Below, piece by piece: positions 25,628-35,435 of a DNA stretch of 64,000 nt. The position numbers and the translations under genes are program-made. Positions within the stretch are counted from its first letter, which is position 1. The number at the start of each line of letters is the position of its first letter. The stretch comes from Mesoflavibacter sp037029465 (lineage in GTDB: Bacteria > Bacteroidota > Bacteroidia > Flavobacteriales > Flavobacteriaceae), in assembly GCF_037029465.1 (NCBI RefSeq), contig NZ_JAYMEM010000009.1, forward strand, positions 124,001 to 188,000, written 5' to 3'. A model generated the notes under the pieces. That model did not search any database. It was not told the DNA's origin and worked only from the letters and a program-made list of their open reading frames with translations.

Positions 25628-25974
25628 GACCTTAAGATACTTTCCATTTTTTTTCCTCTAGCAAGTTCGTCAATTAGTTTGTCTAAATATCTAATTTTTT
25701 GCATTAAAGGATCTTCAATGTCTTCAACACGGTAACCACAAATTAGACCTTTAATTTTATCAACATTAGGGTTAAGTTGTGGGGCTTTTTCAAAAAAGGT
25801 TTCAAAGTTTGTTTTATTGTCAATGATATTTTTAATGTCTGTATCGGTATAGCCAGTAAGCCATGTAATAATAGTGTGAAGATCTTCTTTTGTCTTTCCT
25901 TTTTTCTCAACTTTTGCAATGTAATGAGGATACACACTAGCAAATGACATTGCAAAGACTCGGTTTTTTTTCAT
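25624..25974 (-). CDS. DUF2200 domain-containing protein
   Basis: The 116-residue soluble protein has the family's opening RVFAMSFASVYPHYIAKVEKKGK and the internal ITWLTGY and ICGYRVEDIEDPLMQKIRYLDKL. Members are widespread, and their function is unknown. It sits alone, convergent with and overlapping yraN by 4 nt, with no terminator between them. Confidence 0.85.
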   Translation of the reverse strand: MKKNRVFAMSFASVYPHYIAKVEKKGKTKEDLHTIITWLTGYTDTDIKNIIDNKTNFETFFEKAPQLNPNVDKIKGLICGYRVEDIEDPLMQKIRYLDKLIDELARGKKMESILRS

Positions 25975-26017
25975 GATAGAAGATTATTTAATTGAAAGCA
26001 TAATATAGTTTATTTTT

Positions 26018-27286
26018 TTAAGCTTTTGTTCTTTCATAAATTAAAGAAGAAAAATATTTAACACCTGTTTTTATACTATTTTCATCAATTGAAAAACTTG
26101 GAGAATGTGGCATTGATATAATTCCTTTTTCAAAGTTTGAAGCTCCTAATAAAAAATATACTCCAGGAATCTTTTGTTGAAATACTGAAAAATCATCACT
26201 ACGTCCATCAGGTATTTCACCATGTAGAGTGATGATATTATTGGGGTAAATATTAGATATTGTTTTTATAGCTTTAGAAGTAAGTTTGTTGTCATTAATA
26301 ACTAATTCAACTTTGTTTTCAAAAGAAATATCTATTAATTGATTAGCATATTTAGACTCTTTAAAGCTGTCTTTTATTTTCTTTTTGATTGAGTCAATCA
26401 ATTTTAAATTAGAAACACTTATGCTATTTGTAATCTTTGTCTCTTTCTCTCCTTTTGATACCTTAAAATTTGAATCTACAGTAATGTAGTTTTTAAAAAT
26501 TGTATTTGGGTTTCCTAAACCAATATTAGGTTCTAGTAAGCTTTTGTTATCCCAAAATTTACTGTCTTTAGATATGTTTTGAAGTTTTAAAATTTGATTT
26601 TTTGTGAAGTCAACAACCTCATCTAAAGCAGAATTTTTAATAGTAATGTTTATTTTTTTATAGTCAGCAAAAATATTTTCTGGCTTAGTTGCTACAATTC
26701 CTTCTGGCATTGGTGCAATATGTAATGCATATATTTCATCAGGGTTTATTAGGCTAAGCAAATTATCTTTTATCATAGCTTTGGCTCCTTTAAGAGTTTC
26801 TTCTGAAGGTTGAAAAACAAAGTAAACAGTACCTGATAAGTTGTCTTTGTTTTGTGCTAAAATATTAGCAATGCCAAGCGCAATGGTTGTGTTTACATCA
26901 TGACCGCAAAGATGTTTTGCATCACTATAATTTAAATTTTTTTCTGAAAGATGTGGTAAAGCATCAATATCTGCTCTCCAAGCAATTTTTTTTCCTTTTC
27001 TATTGGTTTTAAGAATACCAATAACACCATAACCACCAATGTTTGTATATACTTCTAGACCTAGATTTTTTAATTGTAGTTCTATTACTTCTGAAGTTCT
27101 TTTTTCGTTACCTGATATCTCAGGATGGCTGTTTAAATCGTTTCTTATTTCGATTAGATTATTAAAAATAGATTCTGTTTGATATCCTATTTTTTGATGA
27201 ATTTGGTCTGAGTTTTGTCCAAAACTAAAAGCAGAAATAAATACAAAAAAGATGAAGTGTTTTTTAGATAAAAAGTAAGATTTCAT
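26018..27286 (-). CDS. M20-family amidohydrolase/peptidase, secreted
   Basis: The 422-residue precursor has a signal peptide (about 1-23, ending SAFSFGQ). The fold is that of M20D amidohydrolases. RADIDALPHL carries the first metal-ligand Asp, LCGHDVNTTIALG carries the His-Asp pair, QPSEET holds the catalytic and metal Glu residues, and ALHIAPMPEG a further His. The final MPHSPSFSIDE is a usual end signature. Such enzymes cleave N-acyl amino acids or small peptides; the substrate is unknown. It follows the Crp-type regulator gene by 72 nt on the same strand and could be in its transcript. Confidence 0.9.
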   Translation of the reverse strand: MKSYFLSKKHFIFFVFISAFSFGQNSDQIHQKIGYQTESIFNNLIEIRNDLNSHPEISGNEKRTSEVIELQLKNLGLEVYTNIGGYGVIGILKTNRKGKKIAWRADIDALPHLSEKNLNYSDAKHLCGHDVNTTIALGIANILAQNKDNLSGTVYFVFQPSEETLKGAKAMIKDNLLSLINPDEIYALHIAPMPEGIVATKPENIFADYKKINITIKNSALDEVVDFTKNQILKLQNISKDSKFWDNKSLLEPNIGLGNPNTIFKNYITVDSNFKVSKGEKETKITNSISVSNLKLIDSIKKKIKDSFKESKYANQLIDISFENKVELVINDNKLTSKAIKTISNIYPNNIITLHGEIPDGRSDDFSVFQQKIPGVYFLLGASNFEKGIISMPHSPSFSIDENSIKTGVKYFSSLIYERTKA

Positions 27287-27358
27287 AACGTTTTATTTTG
27301 TTGTTTAGACAAAGATGAAGCAGTTATTGAAAATAGACCTGTCACATTTGTGACATAA

Positions 27359-27949
27359 TTATTTTTGGACAATATTTTTTCTAATTCTGCTTAAAGATTG
27401 TCTTTCTATACCTAAAAAAGAGGATAGATGGGTAAGGCTAATTCTTTGCAAAAGATCAGGATTTTCAGATATAAATTTTAAATATCTTTCTTCTGCTGTA
27501 TTAAATAAAAAGCTTTCAACTCTATCACTTAAAATGGTAAGCACTTTTTCTGCAATTAATCTTCCTTGAGTGTCACTATTTTTAAATTTACTATAGCTAT
27601 CTTGAATGGTTTGATAGGGAAGTGTAACGATGGTTGTTGGCTCTAAACACTGCAAAAAATACTTTGTTGGGATTTGACGTATAAACGCAGGGTAATCTGT
27701 AACAAACTCTAACTCTTTAGTAAATCCTGTTGTTATTTTATTACCTTTCTCGTTAATGTAAAATCGTCTTATTAAACCTTCTGAAATAAAACCCATTTTA
27801 TCTTGAGTTTTTCCTGCTTTAAGAAAACAATCACCTTTTTTTAAGGTAATCAAGCCTAAGTCTTTAGCTATAAAGTCTTTCTCTTCATTTGAAGCATATT
27901 CAAACTGATTAAAATATAGTTGAAAATGTTTGTTTGAAGTCTTAGACAT
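27359..27949 (-). CDS. Crp/Fnr-family transcription regulator
   Basis: The 196-residue protein has a cyclic-nucleotide-binding-type beta-roll (about 20-130: KKGDCFLKAGKTQDKMGFIS, then FVTDYPAFI). The effector-binding signature of true cAMP receptors is not evident, as is usual for these Bacteroidetes proteins. The C-terminal helix-turn-helix is LTHLSSFLGIERQSLSRIRK. It starts 8 nt after the TlpA-like gene stop and may be co-transcribed with it and regulate it or the downstream peptidase gene. Confidence 0.9.
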   Translation of the reverse strand: MSKTSNKHFQLYFNQFEYASNEEKDFIAKDLGLITLKKGDCFLKAGKTQDKMGFISEGLIRRFYINEKGNKITTGFTKELEFVTDYPAFIRQIPTKYFLQCLEPTTIVTLPYQTIQDSYSKFKNSDTQGRLIAEKVLTILSDRVESFLFNTAEERYLKFISENPDLLQRISLTHLSSFLGIERQSLSRIRKNIVQK

Positions 27950-27957
27950 TTATAGGT

Positions 27958-29304
27958 TTAATCTTTTGATTTTATAGCCTTAATTTCAGAAAAATAATCC
28001 TTAAAAGCTTCAAAGTCATAAGGTTTTTTAATAATTACTTTATTTTTATCTAACACAAAATAGCTTGGTGTGGCTTTAACATTGTAATTATCGCCAATTG
28101 GATTATCCCATTTACCTTCGCCAAAAACGTGATAAAATTCTGGATACTTCTTAATCATTTCTTTCCAACGGTAACGGTCTTCGTCTAATGCAATAGCTAT
28201 AACTTTTAATTGTTCTGGATTTATAGTTTTTACATATTCGAGAAGTTGCGGAATTTCTTCTAAACAATGAGAACAAGTTGTACTCCAAAACACAATAAGA
28301 TAATTTTCAGCTTCATCTAAATCGTGCATTTTTTTTACGGTTGCTTTACCTTCTTCATCATAGATTACAATGTCAAAATCGTAACCTTTATTACCGATAG
28401 ATGCATTTTTAAAATAGATTAAATCATTGTACAATTCAGTGTCGTTATCTGCTTTAGCAATGTCTAATAAATATGTTATTGCAATATGATTGGCTACAGA
28501 TTCTATATTTTCATAAGAAAACTGATAGTATAGTACTTCTAAAATTACTTTTTTAACTTCTGGATTGTTACCAATTGCGTTTACAGCAGTATCAATATTT
28601 GTAATGTAAGAAGCATTAATTTGCTCTTGATGTATAAAATTGTAGATATAATTTAGTGTAGCTTCTATTAGGAAATTTGAATTTTGTAAAACTGGATTAC
28701 TAAAGTTGATGTGCTTAAAATAATCTGCTTTTGCCAACTCTGAAAATGTTTGCGCATCTACATATTTTGAAGGAATGTATGGTTTGCTTGCAGTAATGAA
28801 ATTAAGAGCCATTTTACCTTCAGCAGCTTTTTCAAACTCGGTTTGTGTGTTTTGTAAAATTTGTATGATTTTATTAAAGTCTTCTTCGTTGTTTTCGCCT
28901 TTCATGTAAAAGTTGTTAAGGCTATTCCCAACTAATTGAATGCTTTTGTTGTAAGAATTCCAAAGCTTATTTTCTTCAGATTTAATAAAAGTTAAACCGT
29001 TATCAAAATCGTAGGTCAACTCTATATCTTCATTGTTATATAAAAAGTCAAAATTATATTGGTCCTGTGGTTGATTGTATACAATACGATATGTTCCGGT
29101 AGGTTGATTTTTATCTAAAGTGAATGTAAAGGTGCCATCTTCCTTAATTTCTGCGTTGTTAACAAACTTGCTAGTTTGTGTAGTAACTTGGTACAAGAAA
29201 GCGAATTTAAAATCGTCTGTGTTTGGAAATTTACCTTTTACAGTATGCTGTGCCAAAGCGAAAATTGGCAGTGTTGCAAATACAAAAATTAACTTTTTAA
29301 GCAT
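27958..29304 (-). CDS. TlpA-like thiol-disulfide reductase with N-terminal DUF4369-like domain
   Basis: The 448-residue precursor has a signal peptide (about 1-19, ending FALAQ). The N-terminal beta domain (HTVKGKFPNTDDFKFAFLY, then IKEDGTFTFTLDKN) resembles DUF4369. A long helical middle follows. The C-terminal thioredoxin fold (about 305-445) holds the redox pair in STTCSHCLEEIP, and a cis-Pro in VKATPSYFVLD. Such proteins reduce disulfides in the periplasm. The gene is between mfd and a Crp-type regulator, all on the minus strand. Confidence 0.9.
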   Translation of the reverse strand: MLKKLIFVFATLPIFALAQHTVKGKFPNTDDFKFAFLYQVTTQTSKFVNNAEIKEDGTFTFTLDKNQPTGTYRIVYNQPQDQYNFDFLYNNEDIELTYDFDNGLTFIKSEENKLWNSYNKSIQLVGNSLNNFYMKGENNEEDFNKIIQILQNTQTEFEKAAEGKMALNFITASKPYIPSKYVDAQTFSELAKADYFKHINFSNPVLQNSNFLIEATLNYIYNFIHQEQINASYITNIDTAVNAIGNNPEVKKVILEVLYYQFSYENIESVANHIAITYLLDIAKADNDTELYNDLIYFKNASIGNKGYDFDIVIYDEEGKATVKKMHDLDEAENYLIVFWSTTCSHCLEEIPQLLEYVKTINPEQLKVIAIALDEDRYRWKEMIKKYPEFYHVFGEGKWDNPIGDNYNVKATPSYFVLDKNKVIIKKPYDFEAFKDYFSEIKAIKSKD

Positions 29305-29334
29305 GGTCTTTATTTTTTAATCAAGTGACAAAAA

Positions 29335-32300
29335 TTATTCCAAAATAGGTTTTAATACTTGAAGTGCTTTGTCTACAGATTTTATATTATCAAAAGTAAG
29401 TAATAGGCGTAAACCATTTCTGGTTTCTTTTTCTTTCATTTTACATGACTGCGGATGTGTTTGCACGTATTGCAGTAGTTTAGTAAAGTTTTTACTTTGA
29501 TAAAAACTACTTTGTTGGTCATTAATAAAATAGCCAATAAGTTTGCCTTTTTTCATCATCACTTTTTCTATACCTAACTTTGTTGCAATCCACTTTATTC
29601 TAACACTGTTTAAAAGGTCTATAACTTGTGTTGGAAGCTCGCCAAAACGGTCTACTAATTGGCTTTCAAAAGTTACAAGTTCTTCTTCGGTTTTTATGTT
29701 ATTTAAAGTGGTGTAAAGGTTTAATCTTTCGGTTATGCTATTGACGTAATCATCTGGGAAAAGAAGTTCAAAATCGGTATCAATAGTGATATCTTTTACG
29801 TATTGCTTTTTATCTTCAGGTTCGTCATATAAGTCTTTAAATTCGTTTTCCTTAAGCTCTTCAATAGCTTCGTTTAAGATTTTTTGATAGGTGTCAAAAC
29901 CAATTTCATTTATAAAACCACTTTGTTCGCCACCTAGTAAATCTCCTGCACCACGAATTTCTAAATCTTTCATTGCAATATTAAATCCGCTACCAAGCTC
30001 TGTAAATTGTTCTAATGCTTGTATACGTTTTCTCGCGTCTGTAGTCATGGCGTGATAGTCAGGTGTAATAAAATAACAGAACGCTTTTTTATTGCTTCGA
30101 CCAACACGACCACGCATTTGGTGTAAATCGCTTAAACCAAAATTGTTTGCATTATTAATAAAAATGGTGTTAGCGTTAGATACGTCTAATCCACTTTCAA
30201 TAATTGTTGTACTTACTAAAACGTCAAATGCTCCATTCATAAAATCTAGCATTAATTGCTCTAGTTTTTTTCCTTCTAACTGTCCGTGACCAATACCAAT
30301 TTTTGCATCTGGTACCAATCGCTGAATCATACCTGCAACTTCCTTAATATTTTCAATGCGATTATGAATAAAAAACACTTGTCCGCCACGTTCTATCTCA
30401 TAACTTACAGCATCTCTTATGGTTTCTTCGCTAAAACGAATAACATGGCTTTCAATAGGATAACGGTTTGGTGGCGGCGTTGTAATTACCGACAAATCTC
30501 TTGCTGCCATTAAACTAAATTGAAGCGTACGCGGAATTGGTGTTGCAGTTAGCGTAAGTACGTCTACGTTTTCTTTGATGCTTTTAAGTTTTTCTTTTAC
30601 AGCAACTCCAAATTTTTGTTCTTCGTCAACAATTAAAAGGCCTAAATCTTTAAATTTTACACTTTTATTAACCAGTTGATGTGTACCAATAATAATATCT
30701 ACGTGCCCTTTTTCTAGTTTTTCTAAGGTTTCACGTTTTTCTTTAGCGGTTTTAAAACGGTTAACATAATCTACAGTTATAGGAAATTCTTTTAAACGCT
30801 CACTAAATGTTTTATGATGTTGAAACGCTAAAATGGTTGTTGGTACTAAAACAGCAACTTGTTTGCCATTATCTACAGCTTTAAATGCGGCGCGAATAGC
30901 AACTTCTGTTTTACCAAAACCAACATCGCCACAAACCAATCTATCCATTGGTCTTTCGCTTTCCATATCGGCTTTAATATCTGCAGTAGCAGTAACTTGA
31001 TCTGGCGTATCTTCATATAAAAATGAAGCTTCTAACTCATGCTGTAAATAACTATCAGGCTTATATTGAAATCCTTTTTTTAACTTACGTTTTGCGTATA
31101 GTTTTATTAAGTTGAAAGCAACATGCTTAACTCTAGATTTGGTTTTTTCTTTAAGGGTTTTCCAAGCTTTACTACCTAATTTGTAGATTTTTGGTGGCGC
31201 ACCATCTTTACCATTAAATTTAGTTATTTTATGCAAAGAGTGAATGCTTAGGTATAACACATCACGCTCGCCATACACTAATTTTATAGCTTCTTGTTTT
31301 TTACCATCTACATCAATTTTTTGTAGTCCGCCAAACTTACCAATACCATGATCTATATGTGTTACATAATCGCCAATATCTAGATTTGTAAGTTCTTTTA
31401 GGGTAATGGCTTGTTTTTTTGCATAGCCATTTTTAAGATGAAATTTATGGTAACGTTCAAAAATTTGGTGGTCAGTATAAACCACCATTTTTAAGTCGTG
31501 ATCTATAAAACCTTGATATAAAGGTTGTACAATTGTTTGATAATGTACATTGCCATCAACGTCTTCAAAAATATCATGAAAACGCTTTGCTTGTTGTTCG
31601 CTTACGCAAGTAATATAATTGGTGTAACCTTTGTCGTGATTAGCATTTAAATTATCTATTAATAAATTAAATTGTTTGTTAAATGCAGGTTGAGGTACAG
31701 TGTCAAACTTTACAAATTGCTCTGCTTTAAAAACAGATGTTGTCCCAAATTCTACGATGCTAAAATCTAATAATTCTTTTTTTAAGGTTTCAGAATTTGA
31801 AAAAAGCTCATTTGGTTTGGCGTGTTTAAGCTCGGTAGATAAGTTGTTAAATGCAGTTTGAGCTTTATTGAAAAAATCGTCTATTCTGTTAAAAGTTAAA
31901 TCGAAATTTTTCCCAAAAACAACTGTTTTTTGAGCGATGTATTGTAAAAAGCTTTGCCTTTTTTCTTCAATTAGTTTATTAGCAACATTAGGAATAATAC
32001 TAATTTTTTTAATTTGCTCTGTAGATAATTGTGTTTCTACATCAAAGGTACGAATGCTGTCTACTTCGTCACCAAAAAATTCTATACGATATGGTTGGTC
32101 GTGACTAAAGGAAAACACATCTACAATACCACCACGTACCGAAAATTCTCCAGGTTCTGTAACAAAATCTACACGTTTAAATTTGTATTCAAACAAGACT
32201 TCGTTTACAAAATCTATAGATAAATTATCGTTTACGGTAATTTTTAGTGTATTACGTTCTAGCTCTTTTCTAGTCACAACTTTTTCAAAAAGCGCATCTG

Positions 32301-32673
32301 GATACGTAACAATTATAGCAGGTTTTTTACGTGAGTTTATACGGTTTAAAACTTCTGCACGAAGTAAAACGTTGGCGTTATCTGTTTCTTCAATTTGGTA
32401 AGGTCTGCGATAGCTTCCTGGATAAAATAAAACATCGTTTTTATTTATTAAATGTTCTAAATCGTTTAAATAGAAAGCAGCTTCTTCTTTATCTTGAAAT
32501 ATTAGTAAAAATGGTAATTCGGATTGTTTAAAAATTTGTGAAATTATAAACGAAACCGAAGATCCTACTAATCCTTTAACATGTGTTTTACTTTTAGGTA
32601 GGGCAATAGCAGTTTGCAATTTTTGCGTTTGCAAAGATTGTAAATAGGCTTGCGAGATGTTAGATTTACTCAC
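29335..32673 (-). CDS. mfd: Transcription-repair coupling factor Mfd
   Basis: I place the start at a GTG (32673), giving 1112 residues that begin MSKSNISQAYLQSLQ. A TTG seven codons earlier (32694) overlaps a perfect -7 promoter box and cannot be in the transcript. Mfd frees stalled RNA polymerase and recruits UvrA. In order, there is the UvrB-like N-terminal region (FLLIFQDKEEAAFYLNDL), then the RNA-polymerase-interacting Tudor-like domain (IGDYVTHIDHGIGKFGG). The RecG-like translocase has Walker A GDVGFGKTE and box II DEEQ, with motif VI QMRGRVGRS. The C-terminal TRCF domain ends the protein. Length fits the family. Confidence 0.96.
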   Translation of the reverse strand: MSKSNISQAYLQSLQTQKLQTAIALPKSKTHVKGLVGSSVSFIISQIFKQSELPFLLIFQDKEEAAFYLNDLEHLINKNDVLFYPGSYRRPYQIEETDNANVLLRAEVLNRINSRKKPAIIVTYPDALFEKVVTRKELERNTLKITVNDNLSIDFVNEVLFEYKFKRVDFVTEPGEFSVRGGIVDVFSFSHDQPYRIEFFGDEVDSIRTFDVETQLSTEQIKKISIIPNVANKLIEEKRQSFLQYIAQKTVVFGKNFDLTFNRIDDFFNKAQTAFNNLSTELKHAKPNELFSNSETLKKELLDFSIVEFGTTSVFKAEQFVKFDTVPQPAFNKQFNLLIDNLNANHDKGYTNYITCVSEQQAKRFHDIFEDVDGNVHYQTIVQPLYQGFIDHDLKMVVYTDHQIFERYHKFHLKNGYAKKQAITLKELTNLDIGDYVTHIDHGIGKFGGLQKIDVDGKKQEAIKLVYGERDVLYLSIHSLHKITKFNGKDGAPPKIYKLGSKAWKTLKEKTKSRVKHVAFNLIKLYAKRKLKKGFQYKPDSYLQHELEASFLYEDTPDQVTATADIKADMESERPMDRLVCGDVGFGKTEVAIRAAFKAVDNGKQVAVLVPTTILAFQHHKTFSERLKEFPITVDYVNRFKTAKEKRETLEKLEKGHVDIIIGTHQLVNKSVKFKDLGLLIVDEEQKFGVAVKEKLKSIKENVDVLTLTATPIPRTLQFSLMAARDLSVITTPPPNRYPIESHVIRFSEETIRDAVSYEIERGGQVFFIHNRIENIKEVAGMIQRLVPDAKIGIGHGQLEGKKLEQLMLDFMNGAFDVLVSTTIIESGLDVSNANTIFINNANNFGLSDLHQMRGRVGRSNKKAFCYFITPDYHAMTTDARKRIQALEQFTELGSGFNIAMKDLEIRGAGDLLGGEQSGFINEIGFDTYQKILNEAIEELKENEFKDLYDEPEDKKQYVKDITIDTDFELLFPDDYVNSITERLNLYTTLNNIKTEEELVTFESQLVDRFGELPTQVIDLLNSVRIKWIATKLGIEKVMMKKGKLIGYFINDQQSSFYQSKNFTKLLQYVQTHPQSCKMKEKETRNGLRLLLTFDNIKSVDKALQVLKPILE

Positions 32674-32691
32674 CTTTAATAGAATTTTTTG

Positions 32692-32699
32692 CAAATATA
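32692..32699 (-). promoter_or_regulatory. -7 promoter box of mfd
   Basis: The minus strand reads TATATTTG followed by C, a perfect TAnnTTTG. It sits about 19 nt before the GTG start of mfd and decides that start. Confidence 0.65.
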
Positions 32700-32884
32700 A
32701 GGCTTAGATTTTTTAAAAGCTTTCTGATTAATTAATTTAATCTGATATTAACAATGCTAATGAAAATAAACTCTAAAAAATGACTTAAAATATTGATAAT
32801 AAAATAATTATATTGGTTTTAATAATATTAAGTTTACATGTTAAAAAAAGAAACTTTTTAATTTTAAAAGGTGCGAGGTTTAAT

Positions 32885-32892
32885 TATATTTG
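32885..32892 (+). promoter_or_regulatory. -7 promoter box of the TerB-like gene
   Basis: TATATTTG followed by C is a perfect match to TAnnTTTG, 22 nt before the ATG at 32915. The longer frame starting at 32813 would begin upstream of this promoter, so it is excluded. Confidence 0.65.
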
Positions 32893-32914
32893 CAGGAATT
32901 TTAAACAAAGAAGT

Positions 32915-33346
32915 ATGTCATTTTCAGATTTATTCGATAGTGGATTTAAAAAACGCAACGAGAGTCAGTTTGCTGCAATTGTAAGAGTTGCAATGAGTGA
33001 TGGAGTGATTAATGATGCTGAAAAAGCGTTTTTAGACAGATTAGCTCGTAATTTAGATATTAGTGAGCATGATTATGAAGTAATTTTAAAGAACTATAAA
33101 ACACATCCTATAAATCCACCAACATCTTATGATACGCGTTTAGAGCGTCTTTATGATTTGGCTAGAATGGTTTGGGCAGATCAAATTGAAGGTGATAATC
33201 AAATGGCTATGTTAGAGCGTCTTTGTGTTGGTTTAGGGTTTAAATCTAGCAATGCAAAATATGTTGCAGATAAAGCTTTAGAGCTTGTTAAAAATGGCGT
33301 AGATCTTGATACTTTTATGGAAGAAATTAAAACTATGAATAGATAA
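32915..33346 (+). CDS. TerB-family (tellurite resistance/DjlA-like) protein
   Basis: With the ATG at 32915 the protein has 143 residues, starting MSFSDLFDSGFKKRNESQF. It is an all-helical TerB/DjlA-N-like domain: FAAIVRVAMSDGVINDAEKAFLDRLARNLDI has the acidic pair typical of the metal-binding helix pair, mirrored by MVWADQIEGDNQMAMLERL. The broader family is associated with tellurite and envelope stress, but single-domain members like this one have no assigned role. The gene is alone, with its own promoter and terminator. Confidence 0.85.
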   Translation: MSFSDLFDSGFKKRNESQFAAIVRVAMSDGVINDAEKAFLDRLARNLDISEHDYEVILKNYKTHPINPPTSYDTRLERLYDLARMVWADQIEGDNQMAMLERLCVGLGFKSSNAKYVADKALELVKNGVDLDTFMEEIKTMNR

Positions 33347-33364
33347 TTGTTTTATTACAATATT

Positions 33365-33396
33365 TAAAAAAGCGAGCTTACAGGCTCGCTTTTTTT
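33365..33396. terminator. Bidirectional terminator
   Basis: A stem AGCGAGC / GCTCGCT with a 6-nt loop is extended by flanking A and T tracts. It separates the TerB-like gene from the converging histidine kinase gene. Confidence 0.9.
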
Positions 33397-33401
33397 ATGG
33401 T

Positions 33402-34928
33402 TTATTTTAAGTTTTGTTGGATGATTGTAATTAACTCTTCTTCATTAAAAGGCTTATTTAATACATCATTAATACCTGCTTTTTTATAACGCTTTAAATC
33501 TTCTTTAAACACTTTAGCTGTTAATGCTATAATTGGTGTTTTTTTATGTTCGCGTTCTGGTAATTTACGTATTTGTTTAGCTACTTCGTCTCCATTAATA
33601 TCTGGTAATTTAATATCTAAAAGAATTAAATCTACAGGAGAATCAAAGTTGGTTACTTTGGGTATTACATCTTGTCCTTGGCTAACAATGTCTAAAAAGT
33701 AACTTCCTTTTGAGGCTAAGATTTTTAAGACTGAAAGTTGAGTGATTTCAGAATCGTCTACTAAGAGGATATTGTATTTTTTGTCTACAGAATTATTGTT
33801 TTTAAAAACTGACTTTTCTTTTTTAAGTTTATAATTTGGGTCTAATCTAAAGTTAAGATTAGTTGAAAAAGAAGATCCTTTATCTAATTTAGAATTTACT
33901 GAAATTGTGCTTCCAGAAAGTTCTACAAAGTGCTTGGCTATAGCTAATCCTAAACCAGAACCTTTATATTTATGAGATGTATTTAATTGTTTAAAGCTTT
34001 CAAAAATAGCATCTTGATTTTCTTTTGAAATACCAATACCAGTATCTTTTACTTCAAAATTAATGTTAGCTTTTCTAGCTCTAGTCTGGTTTAAAACAGC
34101 TTTAAACGTAATACTTCCTTCTTCTGTAAATTTAATAGCATTACTTAAAAAGTTACTTAATACTTGTCTAAGTCTTACTTTATCTCCACCAACTATTTTA
34201 GGTAAGTTATCATTAAATTCTGTGATAAACTTTAATCCTTTTTGTTCAGATTTAGCTTTATAAACTTGAGCAATTTCATTTAATAGTTCTGGTAAATTAA
34301 AAGGCTGTACAACAATTTCGGTTTTACCAGATTCAATTTTAGAAATATCTAAAATATCTTCTATAAGTTGTTTTAGGTAATAGGTTGATGAGTCTAAAAC
34401 TCTTAAATAATTATGTTGCTCATCATTTAACCCTGTTTTCTTTAAAATATCAGAAAATGTCAAAATACCAGATAATGGGTCTCTTAACTCATGACTAAAA
34501 TTGGCTATAAACGCATTTTTAAATGCTTCTTTTTCTTTTAAATACTCGTTTTTAAGTTCTAAAATTTGTGAGTTTATAATGGACTCATTTCTTACTTGGG
34601 CTGTTGTTTGGTAATTATTGTAATGTACTGTTAAGTCTAAAATAACAATAAGTGGTAATTGTTTATCATCAAATGTTTTTACAATTATATCTGTAATTAT
34701 TGTGTTGTTTTTTTCATCTTTTAGATGAATGCAAGAAAAGACTAAATCTTGATTTTTTTCTTTTAAAACAGAACTTAGGCTTTCAAAAAAAGGATGAATT
34801 GTTGAAATGTGCTTACCAACTAGGTTTGTAAAAATCACATCATCAGATTCTTGAATTTGACCTTCAATATCTACAATAATGTATTGGTTTACGGACTGTG
34901 CGTAATTTTGCTTGTATTCTTTTAACAT
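33402..34928 (-). CDS. Hybrid histidine kinase with receiver domain
   Basis: The 508-residue protein has no membrane segment. Residues 1-115 form a PAS-like sensor region, followed by a short coiled coil. HisKA has the phospho-accepting His146 in FIANFSHELRDP. HATPase_c motifs are NFLSNAIKFT (N box), DTGIGISKENQDAIFESF (G1) and GSGLGLAIAKHF (G2). The C-terminal receiver (about 383-505) has the acidic pair in LLVDDSE, the phospho-acceptor Asp in LILLDIKLPDINGDE near 435, and Lys in LNKPFNEEE. No output domain is attached. It is the last gene of a four-gene module, 15 nt after the Ras-like GTPase. Confidence 0.93.
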   Translation of the reverse strand: MLKEYKQNYAQSVNQYIIVDIEGQIQESDDVIFTNLVGKHISTIHPFFESLSSVLKEKNQDLVFSCIHLKDEKNNTIITDIIVKTFDDKQLPLIVILDLTVHYNNYQTTAQVRNESIINSQILELKNEYLKEKEAFKNAFIANFSHELRDPLSGILTFSDILKKTGLNDEQHNYLRVLDSSTYYLKQLIEDILDISKIESGKTEIVVQPFNLPELLNEIAQVYKAKSEQKGLKFITEFNDNLPKIVGGDKVRLRQVLSNFLSNAIKFTEEGSITFKAVLNQTRARKANINFEVKDTGIGISKENQDAIFESFKQLNTSHKYKGSGLGLAIAKHFVELSGSTISVNSKLDKGSSFSTNLNFRLDPNYKLKKEKSVFKNNNSVDKKYNILLVDDSEITQLSVLKILASKGSYFLDIVSQGQDVIPKVTNFDSPVDLILLDIKLPDINGDEVAKQIRKLPEREHKKTPIIALTAKVFKEDLKRYKKAGINDVLNKPFNEEELITIIQQNLK

Positions 34929-34943
34929 CTGGAGAACGCTATT

Positions 34944-35435
34944 TTACAATAGACTTTTAGCTAATAGATTAAAAATTTCTTCTACATTTTGACCAGATTT
35001 TGCACTGGTGTACAAGTCTACGTAAGGTTTAAAGGTGTCTTTATTTTCCTTAATAAACTCGTTTGTAACTAAGTCTTTTTTGTTGCCAATAACTTTTATA
35101 GGCAGATTAGGGTAGCGACCTTTAATATAGTTTAGGTCAAACTCTAAATTTTCATAAGTAGTTGGCCTAGTTAAGTCAAATACATAAATAAATCCATGTG
35201 TACCAATAAGGTAAGATGGTCTTGTGTTGGTAATATCGTCATTACCTTCTAAGTCCCAAATAACAAGGGTAATATCTGTGTCTTTTTCTGATATTTTTAT
35301 GTCCTTTTTTAGGACGTGTACACCAATGGTAACTTTATAATCTTCAGTAAAAGTGTTTTCTACAAAGCGTCTAATTAAAGACGATTTGCCAACACCAAAG
35401 TGTCCTATTAAAACAACTTTTTTAGATAATTTCAT
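34944..35435 (-). CDS. Ras/Rab-like small GTPase
   Basis: Starting at MKLSKKVVLIG gives 163 residues; an ATG two codons upstream is also possible. All G motifs are visible: G1 GHFGVGKSSLIRRF, a switch-I Thr in KVTIGVH, G3 WDLEGND (Glu replacing the Gln-proximal position of Ras, DxxG kept as DLEG), G4 GNKKD and G5 TSAKSG. There is no C-terminal Cys for lipidation. Bacterial Ras-like GTPases commonly pair with Roadblock-type proteins, and here the Roadblock-like gene overlaps it by 14 nt. I infer a cytoplasmic switch feeding the downstream hybrid kinase. Confidence 0.88.
   Translation of the reverse strand: MKLSKKVVLIGHFGVGKSSLIRRFVENTFTEDYKVTIGVHVLKKDIKISEKDTDITLVIWDLEGNDDITNTRPSYLIGTHGFIYVFDLTRPTTYENLEFDLNYIKGRYPNLPIKVIGNKKDLVTNEFIKENKDTFKPYVDLYTSAKSGQNVEEIFNLLAKSLL

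Noticed and set aside
32813..32914. Longer N-terminus for the TerB-like protein
   Set aside because: It would begin upstream of the gene's perfect -7 promoter box and adds 34 residues unlike the family.
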